A stretch of 64,000 nt of DNA from an uncultured Tenacibaculum sp. (GTDB lineage Bacteria > Bacteroidota > Bacteroidia > Flavobacteriales > Flavobacteriaceae). Position 1 is the stretch's first letter, and each line of letters starts with the position of its first letter. Below the pieces are notes generated by a model, which searched no databases, had not been told where the DNA came from, and was given only the letters and a program-made list of their open reading frames with translations. Position numbers and translations under genes: made by a program. Of this stretch, positions 1 to 8,261 are shown in pieces. The stretch lies in contig CANNGJ010000017.1 of NCBI GenBank assembly GCA_947504185.1, positions 1-64,000 on the forward strand. The letters run 5' to 3'.

Positions 1-2
1 TT

Positions 3-44
3 GTTGTTGATTGTCAAGGCAATTTAGACCATTTTGAAACATAA
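3..44 (+). CDS. possible C-terminal tail of an upstream gene
   Basis: One plus-strand frame is open from the left edge and ends in TAA at 42-44, giving a 13-residue tail ending in DHFET. It would face the next gene tail to tail, with a hairpin in between. So short a frame can be open by chance, so this is only a suggestion; the neighbouring contig sequence would decide it. Confidence 0.25.
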   Translation, partial: VVDCQGNLDHFET

Positions 45-71
45 AAAATGGCCGGAATTTCTTCCGACCAT
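42..71 (-). terminator. intrinsic terminator of the GT2 gene
   Basis: An inverted repeat pairs ATGG and CGGAA (48-57) with TTCCG and CCAT (62-71) around a TTTC loop and one mismatch. The A-run at 43-48 becomes a T-tract on the minus strand, so the hairpin terminates leftward transcription from the gene ending at 80. Confidence 0.7.
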
Positions 72-79
72 GACTAGAT

Positions 80-841
80 TTAAATCTTCCCTTTTTTATT
101 TTCTTCATATAACTTTCTGAGTTTAGCATATTTCATATAAGAAAAAAATGCTTGCATCATAGAAAATGTAATTCCATCTAAACCGTGAAAAATCCCTTTT
201 TTAAGAATATAACAACGGAAAAAAGACCATAATCCGTGACTAATTGGAGTAAAGAAATTTACTTTTTTGTTTTGTTCAAAATACTCTTCAGATTGCCAAG
301 TAGTATATAAATTATATTTTCCTATAATTTGATGAAAGTCTTTCCATCCATAATGTAGTAAGTGAAGTTTAGTTGTTTTTAAGTTTGTTGCTTGTATACT
401 TTGATGAACTTTCGTGGTAGCTGGTTTAGCCGTTTGTTTATTAAAAAATCTACAGGTATATGATGGGTACCAACCAGCAAAATTAATAGGTTGTTTTTTT
501 AAAAAGTTTTTACGCCTGAAGTTATATGCGTCGTAAGGTGCATTTTTGTACTCTTTGCTTTTAATAAATTGATAGCTGTCTTCGTCTAAACGTTCATCAG
601 CATCTAAGTTTAATATCCAATCATTTTTGCAAAACTGTAATCCATGTACTCTTTGTAAACCATCTCCTAAAAATTTTTGAGAGTATACTTTTGCACCCAT
701 AGATTCTGCAATTTCAACAGTTTTGTCTTTACTAAAAGAATCGATAATAATTACTTCGTCACATACTCTATTTAAAGAAATTATACAGTCTTTAATATTT
801 GCTTCTTCATTAAAAGTAATTACTAAGCCACTTATATTCAT
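80..841 (-). CDS. glycosyltransferase family 2 (LPS-core WaaE/KdtX-like)
   Basis: This 253-residue protein is a GT-A fold glycosyltransferase. It opens with a beta-strand and NEE (residues 11-13), has DSFS at 34-37 and a nucleotide-sugar/metal site LDADE at 79-83. This is the layout of WaaE/KdtX-type enzymes that add sugars to lipopolysaccharide core or other surface glycans at the cytoplasmic membrane; the actual sugar cannot be read from sequence. An upstream ATG at 907 is in frame but would run into the divergent gene, and family homology starts at MNISGLVITF, so I take the start at 841. It is divergent from a GT32-like gene 45 nt away. Confidence 0.85.
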   Translation of the reverse strand: MNISGLVITFNEEANIKDCIISLNRVCDEVIIIDSFSKDKTVEIAESMGAKVYSQKFLGDGLQRVHGLQFCKNDWILNLDADERLDEDSYQFIKSKEYKNAPYDAYNFRRKNFLKKQPINFAGWYPSYTCRFFNKQTAKPATTKVHQSIQATNLKTTKLHLLHYGWKDFHQIIGKYNLYTTWQSEEYFEQNKKVNFFTPISHGLWSFFRCYILKKGIFHGLDGITFSMMQAFFSYMKYAKLRKLYEENKKGKI

Positions 842-886
842 ATGTAAATATTGTTGTAGATTTGTGGGTAAAAATACAATTATTAA

Positions 887-1645
887 ATGATTCCAAAAAT
901 TATTCATTTCTGTTGGTATGGTAAGGGAGAGTACAATAAAACTATAAAAAAATGCATAGCTTCTTGGGAAGAAAAACTACCTGATTATACCATTAAAAAA
1001 TGGGATGAAACAAACACTCCTTTTGATAAATTACCTTTTTTAAAAATGCTATATAATCAAAAGAAATGGTCTTTTATAACTGATTATATTCGATTGTATT
1101 CTATTTATAAAGAAGGAGGTATTTATGTAGATACCGACATAGAAATGGTAACAACCTTTGACGATTTATTAAAAGAAAAAACATTTGTAGGTTTTCAAGG
1201 TTCTTTAGAAACAGAAAAATACCCTTTAAATTCTGCAGTTATAGGAGGTGAAAAAGGGAATGAGTTTATTTTAGATTGTATTAAGGCAACTGAAAAAAAA
1301 CAACGATTGTATTTTAATGCAATGGGGGGACCACCTATTGTATCTAAGGTTTTATTAGAATATGGTTTAAAAGAGTATAAAAAACAGCATTTAAATGATG
1401 TTTTACTATTGCCTACTCAATATTTTTTCCCTTTTGCTTGGAATGAGAAATTTACTGAAGAATGCATCAAGCCAGAAACTATTTGTATTCACTGGTGGGA
1501 AGACTCTTGGGGAAATAAACAAAAAGGTTTTTCGTATTTATTAGATAGTTTAAAAAGGAAAATGATTAAATCGCCAATGTTAATTAAAAACCGTATAAAA
1601 TTCTTAATTAACAAAGATAAATTTTATCATATTAACTCTTTGTAA
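887..1645 (+). CDS. GT32-like glycosyltransferase (sugar-binding DXD family)
   Basis: The 252-residue protein begins IPKIIHFCWYG, the typical start of capsular-polysaccharide/OCH1-like glycosyltransferases, and carries GGIYVDTDIE with the DXD metal/nucleotide-sugar motif at residues 82-84. Such enzymes are cytoplasmic or membrane-associated and build surface polysaccharide. The C-terminus is basic, with a HWWEDSW motif near residue 205. Its 3' end overlaps that of the convergent pyruvyl transferase by 14 nt, and I see no hairpin terminator between them. With its neighbours it forms a small polysaccharide patch, but the strands alternate, so this is not one operon. Confidence 0.85.
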   Translation: MIPKIIHFCWYGKGEYNKTIKKCIASWEEKLPDYTIKKWDETNTPFDKLPFLKMLYNQKKWSFITDYIRLYSIYKEGGIYVDTDIEMVTTFDDLLKEKTFVGFQGSLETEKYPLNSAVIGGEKGNEFILDCIKATEKKQRLYFNAMGGPPIVSKVLLEYGLKEYKKQHLNDVLLLPTQYFFPFAWNEKFTEECIKPETICIHWWEDSWGNKQKGFSYLLDSLKRKMIKSPMLIKNRIKFLINKDKFYHINSL

Positions 1646-2612
1646 ATTCAGTACAGCGATCAATTAAATGCTGTGTGTATTTTAAATGATTTGTAGGGTT
1701 TGGTATTGGATTTTCCCAATCAATATCTTTTAAATCAACTAAATTGATGTTTTTTAATGAACTTAAATCTAAATTAGGATCTAGGTTTACCATGTTAAAA
1801 TGCTGTACAATACCGTCTAATCTAGATAAATCAGAAGAATTATTCAACCCGCCCATAACAAATATTACTGGTGTTCCCATAGCTAAACATGGTAAAGCAC
1901 AATGTATTCTTGAAGTGATAACCAGTTTTGCAGAAGCAAATGATTTAAGGAGTCTATCAGCTTCTTTAAATCGATCTTCAACATTAGTTCCTTTTTCTTT
2001 GTAAAAAGCAGTTTCAAACTTAGCATTCTCAACAATTTCAGAAGGGAAAATAGATTTTAAATATTCTTTATGATCTCCTAATTTAGGTAGTTTAAACTTA
2101 AGTAAATCACGATAATAATGTCTAGGTATTCTTTCATAGTAAGACTTTTTATCTAAGTTAAATAAGACGTCAAAAAACACAATATCATCGGTTTTAGGAA
2201 CATCTATTTTAGGTAATGTAGTAGTTAAACATGAAGAATAATAAGATTCAACACCGTATTTTTTTAGAATGTTTACGGTATAAAAATCTCTACAACCAAT
2301 AGGTTCGTATTTTTTTAAATAATCAATATTTTCCTTATTACTTAATAATGTATCAGCAATATGTGCATTCAGGTGAAAAGAAACAAAAAGAGGATCTACA
2401 TTAGGAGAAATAGGCCAGTTTTTAGTTTTATACATAAACCAACCATTCATAATTAATTTACACTTTTCTATATTTTTATCATTTAAATATTCTCTATTTA
2501 AAAGTAAGTCAATATTCTCAAAATACTGTTTTGCGGCTATACTCTGAACATAATCACCAATATTTAAATATCCTCCTGTAGCTTTGTAATCTAAAAGTGC
2601 GTTTTTAATCAT
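1632..2612 (-). CDS. polysaccharide pyruvyl transferase family protein
   Basis: A 326-residue protein of the polysaccharide pyruvyl transferase family. The N-terminus has the family pattern GGYLNIGDYVQSIAA, a mid-region GCRD motif lies near residue 127, and TSRIHCALPCLAMGTPVIFV near residues 233-252 is the conserved C-terminal donor-site block. Family members move pyruvate from PEP onto sugars of capsule or exopolysaccharide; some act as other transferases, so the exact reaction is inferred. The start codon lies only 4 nt from a TATTTTTG box on the minus strand, so the transcript may have almost no leader. The 3' end overlaps the GT32-like gene. Confidence 0.82.
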   Translation of the reverse strand: MIKNALLDYKATGGYLNIGDYVQSIAAKQYFENIDLLLNREYLNDKNIEKCKLIMNGWFMYKTKNWPISPNVDPLFVSFHLNAHIADTLLSNKENIDYLKKYEPIGCRDFYTVNILKKYGVESYYSSCLTTTLPKIDVPKTDDIVFFDVLFNLDKKSYYERIPRHYYRDLLKFKLPKLGDHKEYLKSIFPSEIVENAKFETAFYKEKGTNVEDRFKEADRLLKSFASAKLVITSRIHCALPCLAMGTPVIFVMGGLNNSSDLSRLDGIVQHFNMVNLDPNLDLSSLKNINLVDLKDIDWENPIPNPTNHLKYTQHLIDRCTEFTKS

Positions 2613-2616
2613 AAGA

Positions 2617-2624
2617 CAAAAATA
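2617..2624 (-). promoter_or_regulatory. -7 box of the pyruvyl transferase gene
   Basis: CAAAAATA on the plus strand reads TATTTTTG on the minus strand, matching the Bacteroidota -7 consensus TAnnTTTG. It ends 4 nt before the ATG at 2612. I see no TTG at the expected -33 spacing, so confidence is moderate. Confidence 0.45.
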
Positions 2625-2634
2625 TCTTTTTTTG

Positions 2635-2668
2635 TTGATGTAGAATAATAGTTTAAAGTATAAATTTG
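2635..2668 (+). promoter_or_regulatory. promoter of tsaC-cca
   Basis: TTG (2635-2637), a 23-nt spacer and TAAATTTG (2661-2668) match the Bacteroidota housekeeping promoter at the long end of its spacing range. The tsaC ATG is at 2673, about where transcription should begin, so the mRNA may be leaderless. Confidence 0.6.
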
Positions 2669-2672
2669 CATT

Positions 2673-3221
2673 ATGATTAAAGAGGTCGTAAATAACTTGA
2701 GGAAAGGAAATACAATTTTGTACCCTACAGATACAGTATGGGGACTAGGTTGTGACGCTACTAACGAGGAGTCTGTAAAAAAAATATATCAAATAAAAAA
2801 TAGAGAAGAATCTAAAAGCTTAATTATTTTAGTTGACTCAATAGAAATGTTAAAAAACTATGTTGATAAAATTTCAGATAAGGTTTTCGGTATTTTAAAT
2901 AAATCAAAAAGACCAACAACAGTTATTTATAATAATCCTAAGAACTTGGCTGAAAATACCATAGCTTCTGATAATACGATAGCGATTAGAATTCCTAAAG
3001 ATGAATTTTGCCAAAAGTTAATTAAGGAGTTTGGAAAACCTATTGTATCTACGTCAGCTAATATTAGTGGAAAACCAACCCCTAAATCATTTTCAGAAAT
3101 AAGCAAAGCTATTTTAAATAGTGTAGATTATGTGGTAGATTTGCATCAAGAAAAGAGATCAGAAAAATCATCTAGAATATTAAAAATAGATGGAGATTCT
3201 GTAATTGTGATAAGAGAATAA
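2673..3221 (+). CDS. tsaC: threonylcarbamoyl-AMP synthase (Sua5/YciO/YrdC family)
   Basis: This 182-residue single-domain protein makes threonylcarbamoyl-AMP from threonine, bicarbonate and ATP, the first step of the t6A37 modification of ANN-decoding tRNAs. The family signature PTDTVWGLGCDA lies at about residues 18-29, followed by KIYQIKNREESKSL (nucleotide binding) and VSTSANISGKP near residue 125. It lacks the C-terminal Sua5 domain, so it is TsaC-type. It is followed 4 nt later by cca, which fits a tRNA-maturation operon; tsaE of the same pathway is at 25.6 kb. Confidence 0.92.
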   Translation: MIKEVVNNLRKGNTILYPTDTVWGLGCDATNEESVKKIYQIKNREESKSLIILVDSIEMLKNYVDKISDKVFGILNKSKRPTTVIYNNPKNLAENTIASDNTIAIRIPKDEFCQKLIKEFGKPIVSTSANISGKPTPKSFSEISKAILNSVDYVVDLHQEKRSEKSSRILKIDGDSVIVIRE

Positions 3222-3225
3222 ATTA

Positions 3226-4650
3226 ATGCAACAACAATATTACAAAGAAGCGATTTCAGCTGAAATATTTCAATATATATCTAAAGCAACTGAAGAATTA
3301 CAACTAGAAAGTTATGTAATAGGAGGTTTTGTTCGTGATTTTATTTTAAAAAGAGGAACAGCAAAAGATATTGATGTTGTAACTATTGGTAGCGGAATTG
3401 AATTAGCTAAAAAAGTAGCAGAATTACTTCCTCATAAACCCAAAGTTCAGGTTTTTAAAACCTACGGAACTGCAATGTTGCGTTTAAAAGATATTGAAGT
3501 AGAATTTGTTGGAGCTCGTAAAGAATCCTATAATGAAGATAGTAGAAATCCAGAAGTAACTGAAGGAACTCTACAAGATGACCAAAATAGACGTGATTTT
3601 ACCATTAATGCATTAGCATTAAGCTTGAACAAAGAGACATTTGGATTATTGTTAGATCCTTTTGATGGAATGGCTGATTTAGAGAATAAAGTAATAAAAA
3701 CTCCTTTAAATCCTGATATAACGTATTCTGATGACCCGTTGCGAATGATGAGAGCAATTCGTTTTGCAACTCAATTAAATTTTAAAATAGAGCAAGAATC
3801 TTTAGAAGCGATCTCAAGAAATGCCTCGAGACTTGATATTATTACCAAAGAGCGAATAATTGTTGAGTTAAATAAGATTTTAGAAGCTGATATTCCTTCA
3901 ATAGGATTTTTATTGCTTGAAAAAACAAATTTGTTAAAAAGAATATTACCAGAATTAACAGATTTAAAAGGGGTAGAGGATGTTGATGGACAAAAACACA
4001 AAGATAATTTTTATCATACCTTAGAAGTAGTTGACAATATCGCTAAAAATACAGATGATGTTTGGTTGCGTTGGGCTGCGTTGTTACACGATATAGGAAA
4101 AGCACCTACAAAGCGCTATCATAAAAAAATAGGTTGGACATTTCATGCGCATGAATTTGTGGGATCAAAAATGGTGTTTAAACTGTTTAAGCGTTTGCAT
4201 ATGCCTTTGAACAATAAAATGAAGTTTGTTCAAAAAATGGTTTTATTAAGTTCGCGCCCCATTGTTTTAGCAAGTGAAGTTACAGATTCTGCTGTTAGAC
4301 GTTTAGTATTTGATGCTGGAGATGATGTAGATAGTTTAATGACTTTATGTGAGGCAGATATAACAACCAAGAATCCAAAAAAATTTAAACGTTATCATAA
4401 GAACTTTGAGCTTGTGCGTTCAAAAATCAAAGAAGTTGAAGAGCGAGATAGAGTTCGTAATTTTCAACCACCAATTACAGGTGAAGAAATTATGAAAGCT
4501 TTTAACTTAAAACCATGTAGAGAAATAGGCCAAATAAAAGAGGCTATAAAAGAAGCTATTTTAGATGGTAAAATACCGAACGAACATGAAGCTTCTTATC
4601 AATTTATGATTGAGAAAGGGAAGAAGTTAGGTTTAGAGGTTAAAGTATAA
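3226..4650 (+). CDS. cca: CCA-adding tRNA nucleotidyltransferase with HD domain
   Basis: A 474-residue class II CCA-adding enzyme. The N-terminal head holds GGFVRD (33-38) and the catalytic DID (48-50) of the polymerase-beta superfamily, then RRDFTINALA and the neck region with DDPLRMMRAIRF. A C-terminal HD phosphohydrolase domain follows, with H288-D289 in LLHDIGKAPT. It adds or repairs the 3' CCA of tRNAs. Both tRNA genes in this window lack an encoded CCA, so this enzyme is needed to mature them. It is co-directional with tsaC and ends at a strong hairpin shared with the opposing ABC gene. Confidence 0.94.
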   Translation: MQQQYYKEAISAEIFQYISKATEELQLESYVIGGFVRDFILKRGTAKDIDVVTIGSGIELAKKVAELLPHKPKVQVFKTYGTAMLRLKDIEVEFVGARKESYNEDSRNPEVTEGTLQDDQNRRDFTINALALSLNKETFGLLLDPFDGMADLENKVIKTPLNPDITYSDDPLRMMRAIRFATQLNFKIEQESLEAISRNASRLDIITKERIIVELNKILEADIPSIGFLLLEKTNLLKRILPELTDLKGVEDVDGQKHKDNFYHTLEVVDNIAKNTDDVWLRWAALLHDIGKAPTKRYHKKIGWTFHAHEFVGSKMVFKLFKRLHMPLNNKMKFVQKMVLLSSRPIVLASEVTDSAVRRLVFDAGDDVDSLMTLCEADITTKNPKKFKRYHKNFELVRSKIKEVEERDRVRNFQPPITGEEIMKAFNLKPCREIGQIKEAIKEAILDGKIPNEHEASYQFMIEKGKKLGLEVKV

Positions 4651-4655
4651 ATAAA

Positions 4656-4691
4656 AAAGGTAGTAATATTATATTACTACCTTTCTTTTTT
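4656..4691. terminator. bidirectional terminator between cca and the ABC exporter
   Basis: A perfect 13-bp stem (4656-4668 with 4672-4684) around a 3-nt loop, with A-runs on the left and T-runs on the right, can stop transcription from both convergent genes. The right arm runs to the stop codon of the minus-strand ABC gene. Confidence 0.88.
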
Positions 4692-6519
4692 AAGCTAATG
4701 ATTGCATTGAAACAAGTTTAAAGTACTCTCCTTTTTTAGCAAGTAAATCTTCATGCTTTCCTTGCTCTACAATTTGCCCTTTTCTTAAAACCACAATATT
4801 ATCTGCTTTTTGAATAGTAGATAATCGGTGAGCGATAACTAAAGAAGTTCTATTCTCCATCATTTTATCTAGCGCTTGCTGAACAAGTTGTTCACTTTCA
4901 GTATCTAAAGCCGAAGTAGCTTCGTCTAGAACCATAATAGGAGGTTTTTTTAAAACTGCGCGGGCAATGGATAAACGTTGCTTTTGTCCACCAGAAAGCA
5001 TATTACCCCCATCACCAATATTAGTATCATATTGTTTTGGTAAATCTTTTACAAACTCGTGTGCATTTGCAATTTTAGAAGCATTGACAACATCTTGATC
5101 AGAAACATTTTCTTTCCCAAAAATGATATTATTTTTAACAGAATCGTTAAAAAGTATAGAATCTTGAGTAACCATTCCCATTAAACCACGTAAATTATGT
5201 TTTTTAATGTTTTTAATATTTACACTGTCAATTAAGATTTCACCTTCATTAACATCGTAAAAACGAGTAATTAAATTGGCTAGTGTAGATTTTCCACTTC
5301 CAGATTGCCCAACTAAAGCAACAGTTTTACCTTTTGGTATTTTTAAAGAGAAATTTTGTAAAACATAATCATCTTGATATTTGAATGAAATATTTTTAAA
5401 TTCTATTTCAGAATCAAATGAATCTTTTTCAATTGAATTATTCGAATCTTCAATAGGATTTTCTGTTTCTAATATTTCGAATATTCTATCAGCAGAAGCA
5501 CTTCCTTGTTGGATTCCATACATAGCTGTTGATATTGCTTTTGCTGGGTTTAAAATCAAATAAAACAATCCTATATACCCGAAAAATTCTTGAGGCTGTA
5601 AAGTACTATTGTTACTTAAAACAAGTTTTCCTCCAAACCAAAGAATAGCTACAATAGTTAATGTACCTAAGAATTCACTTAAAGGAGATGCTATCATTTG
5701 TCTATGTTTTAAACTTTTCATTAAACCAAAAAGACTACTAATCGACTTTCCTATTTTTGAGTTAATTGCTTTTTCAGCAGTAAAACTTTTAATAATCTTT
5801 AAGCCCGCTAAAGCTTCGTCTACAATAGATAAAAAATAACCATTTTCTTTTTGAAAATCAGCTGAAGAAGCTCTTAGTTTTTTACTAACTGAAGAAATAA
5901 TAAAACCCGATATTGGTAATAAAAGGAATACAAACAATGTGAGCTTTACACTAATTGCAAACATAGAAATCAACGTAAAAACAATAGTTAAAGGTTCACG
6001 AACTAAAGTTTCAAACGATGATAAATATGTAAATTGAATAGTATGAACATCAGATGTGATTCTAGCAATAGCATCACCTTTTCTTTTCTCTGAAAAGAAA
6101 GCAATAGGTAATGAGATATATTTAGAAAACATTGACGATTGTATGTCTTTAATTGTATTTGTTTGTAAAAAAACTAAAGCATACGAAGCTAAATACCTAA
6201 ACAAGTTTTTAAAGAAGAATAAAAACAAGGTAGTTAAACTAACAAAAAGTAATGCTTTTTCAACTCCTCCGCTCTCAATCATTTGGGATATCTTAAAATT
6301 AAGATTTCCTTGAACATAATCATAAACAGAAGTGATTCCTTTGTATTGAGGTGCTGTAGTTACAACTTCTTCTTTACCAAATAAAATTCCTAAAACAGGA
6401 ATAAATGCTAATACTGATAATACATTGAATATTGCGTATAGTATATTGAAAAATATATTTAAAAAAGCATATTTTTTATAGGGTTTAGCAAAATTTATTA
6501 TTTTTTTAAAACTACTCAT
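4690..6519 (-). CDS. MsbA-like ABC exporter (fused permease and ATPase)
   Basis: A 609-residue half-transporter. The N-terminal six-helix membrane domain spans roughly residues 15-340, and the C-terminal ATPase has Walker A GQSGSGKST near 400, signature LSGGQKQR near 508 and Walker B with DEATSALD. It probably works as a homodimer in the inner membrane. MsbA-type proteins flip lipid A-core, but close relatives export drugs or other lipids, so the substrate is inferred from the envelope-rich context. Its ATG overlaps the stop of the upstream mutase gene in a TAATG junction, which suggests translational coupling. Confidence 0.88.
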   Translation of the reverse strand: MSSFKKIINFAKPYKKYAFLNIFFNILYAIFNVLSVLAFIPVLGILFGKEEVVTTAPQYKGITSVYDYVQGNLNFKISQMIESGGVEKALLFVSLTTLFLFFFKNLFRYLASYALVFLQTNTIKDIQSSMFSKYISLPIAFFSEKRKGDAIARITSDVHTIQFTYLSSFETLVREPLTIVFTLISMFAISVKLTLFVFLLLPISGFIISSVSKKLRASSADFQKENGYFLSIVDEALAGLKIIKSFTAEKAINSKIGKSISSLFGLMKSLKHRQMIASPLSEFLGTLTIVAILWFGGKLVLSNNSTLQPQEFFGYIGLFYLILNPAKAISTAMYGIQQGSASADRIFEILETENPIEDSNNSIEKDSFDSEIEFKNISFKYQDDYVLQNFSLKIPKGKTVALVGQSGSGKSTLANLITRFYDVNEGEILIDSVNIKNIKKHNLRGLMGMVTQDSILFNDSVKNNIIFGKENVSDQDVVNASKIANAHEFVKDLPKQYDTNIGDGGNMLSGGQKQRLSIARAVLKKPPIMVLDEATSALDTESEQLVQQALDKMMENRTSLVIAHRLSTIQKADNIVVLRKGQIVEQGKHEDLLAKKGEYFKLVSMQSLA

Positions 6520-8228
6520 TATAGATTTAATTCTTTAATAATTCGTTGAATTTTAGCATCTAGATTATTTTCAACTTCAATAGCATTTTCAATATTATTT
6601 ATTGGAGCCTTTACACTAAAATAAAATTTAATTTTAGGTTCAGTACCACTTGGTCGTGCCGCTATTTTGGTTCCATCTTCAGTATGATAAATTAATACGT
6701 TAGATTTTGGAATATCCATAATAGATTCTTCACCTGTAATTAAGTTCTTTTTTATAGATGATTGATAATCACATAAAAACTCAACTTTTGAGCCATCAAT
6801 TTCAGTAAATGGATTGTTACGTAAATCAACCATCATTTGTTTGATTTGTGCAGCACCATCCATTCCCTTTTTTACAATTGAAATTAAATGTTCTTTATAA
6901 AAATGATTCTTGGTATATAAATTTAACAATTCATTGTAAAATGAACTGTTATTTGCTTTTGCGTCTGCAGCAATTTCACAAGCTAGTAGGGCAGAGGTTA
7001 CAGCATCTTTATCACGAACAAAATCACCAACCATATAACCAAAACTTTCTTCACCACCTCCAATAAAATTTAATTCTGGGTGATCTTTAATCATTTTAGC
7101 AATCCATTTAAATCCTGTTAAACCAACCTTGGTTTCAACTCCGTAAGAATCAGCTATTTCATTTACCAAATTAGAAGAAACAATAGTAGATCCTACAAAT
7201 TGTTTTCCGTTTAGTTTGTCTTGTTTTTTCCAATCATTGATTAGAAAATCGGTCATCATACTCATGGTTTGATTTCCGTTTAACAATTTCATGTTTCCAT
7301 CAGTATCGCGAACAGCAATACCAATTCTGTCTGAATCTGGATCGGTTCCTAAAACGATATCAGCATCTAATTCATTGGCTAAATCTACAGCCATTTTTAA
7401 CGCAGCAGGTTCTTCAGGATTTGGAGAAGCAACGGTAGGGAAATCTCCATCAGGATTCGCTTGATCTTCTACAATATGTACTTGACTAAAACCAGCACGC
7501 TTTAAAACTTCCGGTATTAGTTTGATAGAAGTTCCGTGTAAAGAAGTAAATACAATTTTTAAATCTTCACGTCCTTTAATATCAAAAGTTCCGTTTTTTA
7601 TAGATGCTTTCCAAAAAGCTTCATCAATTTCACTTCCTATTGGAGTGATTAAGTTTTCATTGGCATCGAAGTTAATGTTGGTATATTTTAAAGAATTTAC
7701 TTCGTTAATTATCTCTTGATCTTGTGGAGGTACAATTTGTCCACCATCGTTCCAGTACACTTTATAACCGTTGTATTCTGGCGGATTGTGAGAAGCAGTT
7801 AAAACAATACCTGCATCACATCCTAAATGATTTACTGCAAAAGATAATTCTGGTGTTGGACGCATATCTTCGAAAAGATAAACTTTAATATTATTTGCAG
7901 AAAATACATCAGCAACAACCTTTGCTAGCCATTGACTGTCATGACGACAATCGTAACCAATAGCAACTTTTAATTCTTTATTTGGAAAGGATTGCAGTAA
8001 GTAATTACTTAAGCCTTGTGTTGCCTTTCCTAAAGTGTATTTATTAATTCTATTAGTTCCAGCACCTACGATACCACGCATACCACCTGTACCAAACTCT
8101 AAGTTTTTATAAAAACGATCTGCTAAATCATCAGATTTAGTATCAATTAATTGTTGAATTTCATTTCTAGTTTCTGAATCAAATGTATCAGAAAGCCATA
8201 GTTTAGCCTTGTTTAAGATCTCTTTCAT
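6519..8228 (-). CDS. phosphosugar mutase (phosphoglucomutase/phosphomannomutase)
   Basis: A 569-residue alpha-D-phosphohexomutase that interconverts sugar 1- and 6-phosphates in the cytoplasm. The phosphoserine loop TASHNPP lies near residue 145, the Mg-binding loop GTDPDSDRIG near 295, the sugar loop GGEESFG near 385, and the phosphate loop RPSGTEPKIKFY near the C-terminus. The length and the GFKWI block fit the long PgcA/PGM2-like branch rather than short ManB/GlmM. It supplies sugar 1-phosphates for nucleotide sugars, which suits the glycosyltransferase neighbours. It joins the ABC gene by TAATG. Confidence 0.9.
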   Translation of the reverse strand: MKEILNKAKLWLSDTFDSETRNEIQQLIDTKSDDLADRFYKNLEFGTGGMRGIVGAGTNRINKYTLGKATQGLSNYLLQSFPNKELKVAIGYDCRHDSQWLAKVVADVFSANNIKVYLFEDMRPTPELSFAVNHLGCDAGIVLTASHNPPEYNGYKVYWNDGGQIVPPQDQEIINEVNSLKYTNINFDANENLITPIGSEIDEAFWKASIKNGTFDIKGREDLKIVFTSLHGTSIKLIPEVLKRAGFSQVHIVEDQANPDGDFPTVASPNPEEPAALKMAVDLANELDADIVLGTDPDSDRIGIAVRDTDGNMKLLNGNQTMSMMTDFLINDWKKQDKLNGKQFVGSTIVSSNLVNEIADSYGVETKVGLTGFKWIAKMIKDHPELNFIGGGEESFGYMVGDFVRDKDAVTSALLACEIAADAKANNSSFYNELLNLYTKNHFYKEHLISIVKKGMDGAAQIKQMMVDLRNNPFTEIDGSKVEFLCDYQSSIKKNLITGEESIMDIPKSNVLIYHTEDGTKIAARPSGTEPKIKFYFSVKAPINNIENAIEVENNLDAKIQRIIKELNL

Positions 8229-8247
8229 GTGTCAAATTAAAAACGTA

Positions 8248-8255
8248 CAAAGATA
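8248..8255 (-). promoter_or_regulatory. -7 box upstream of the phosphosugar mutase
   Basis: CAAAGATA reads TATCTTTG on the minus strand, a TAnnTTTG match 19 nt before the ATG at 8228. The nearest TTG complement is only 15 nt further upstream, so the -33 element is weak. Confidence 0.4.
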
Positions 8256-8261
8256 CGAGTT

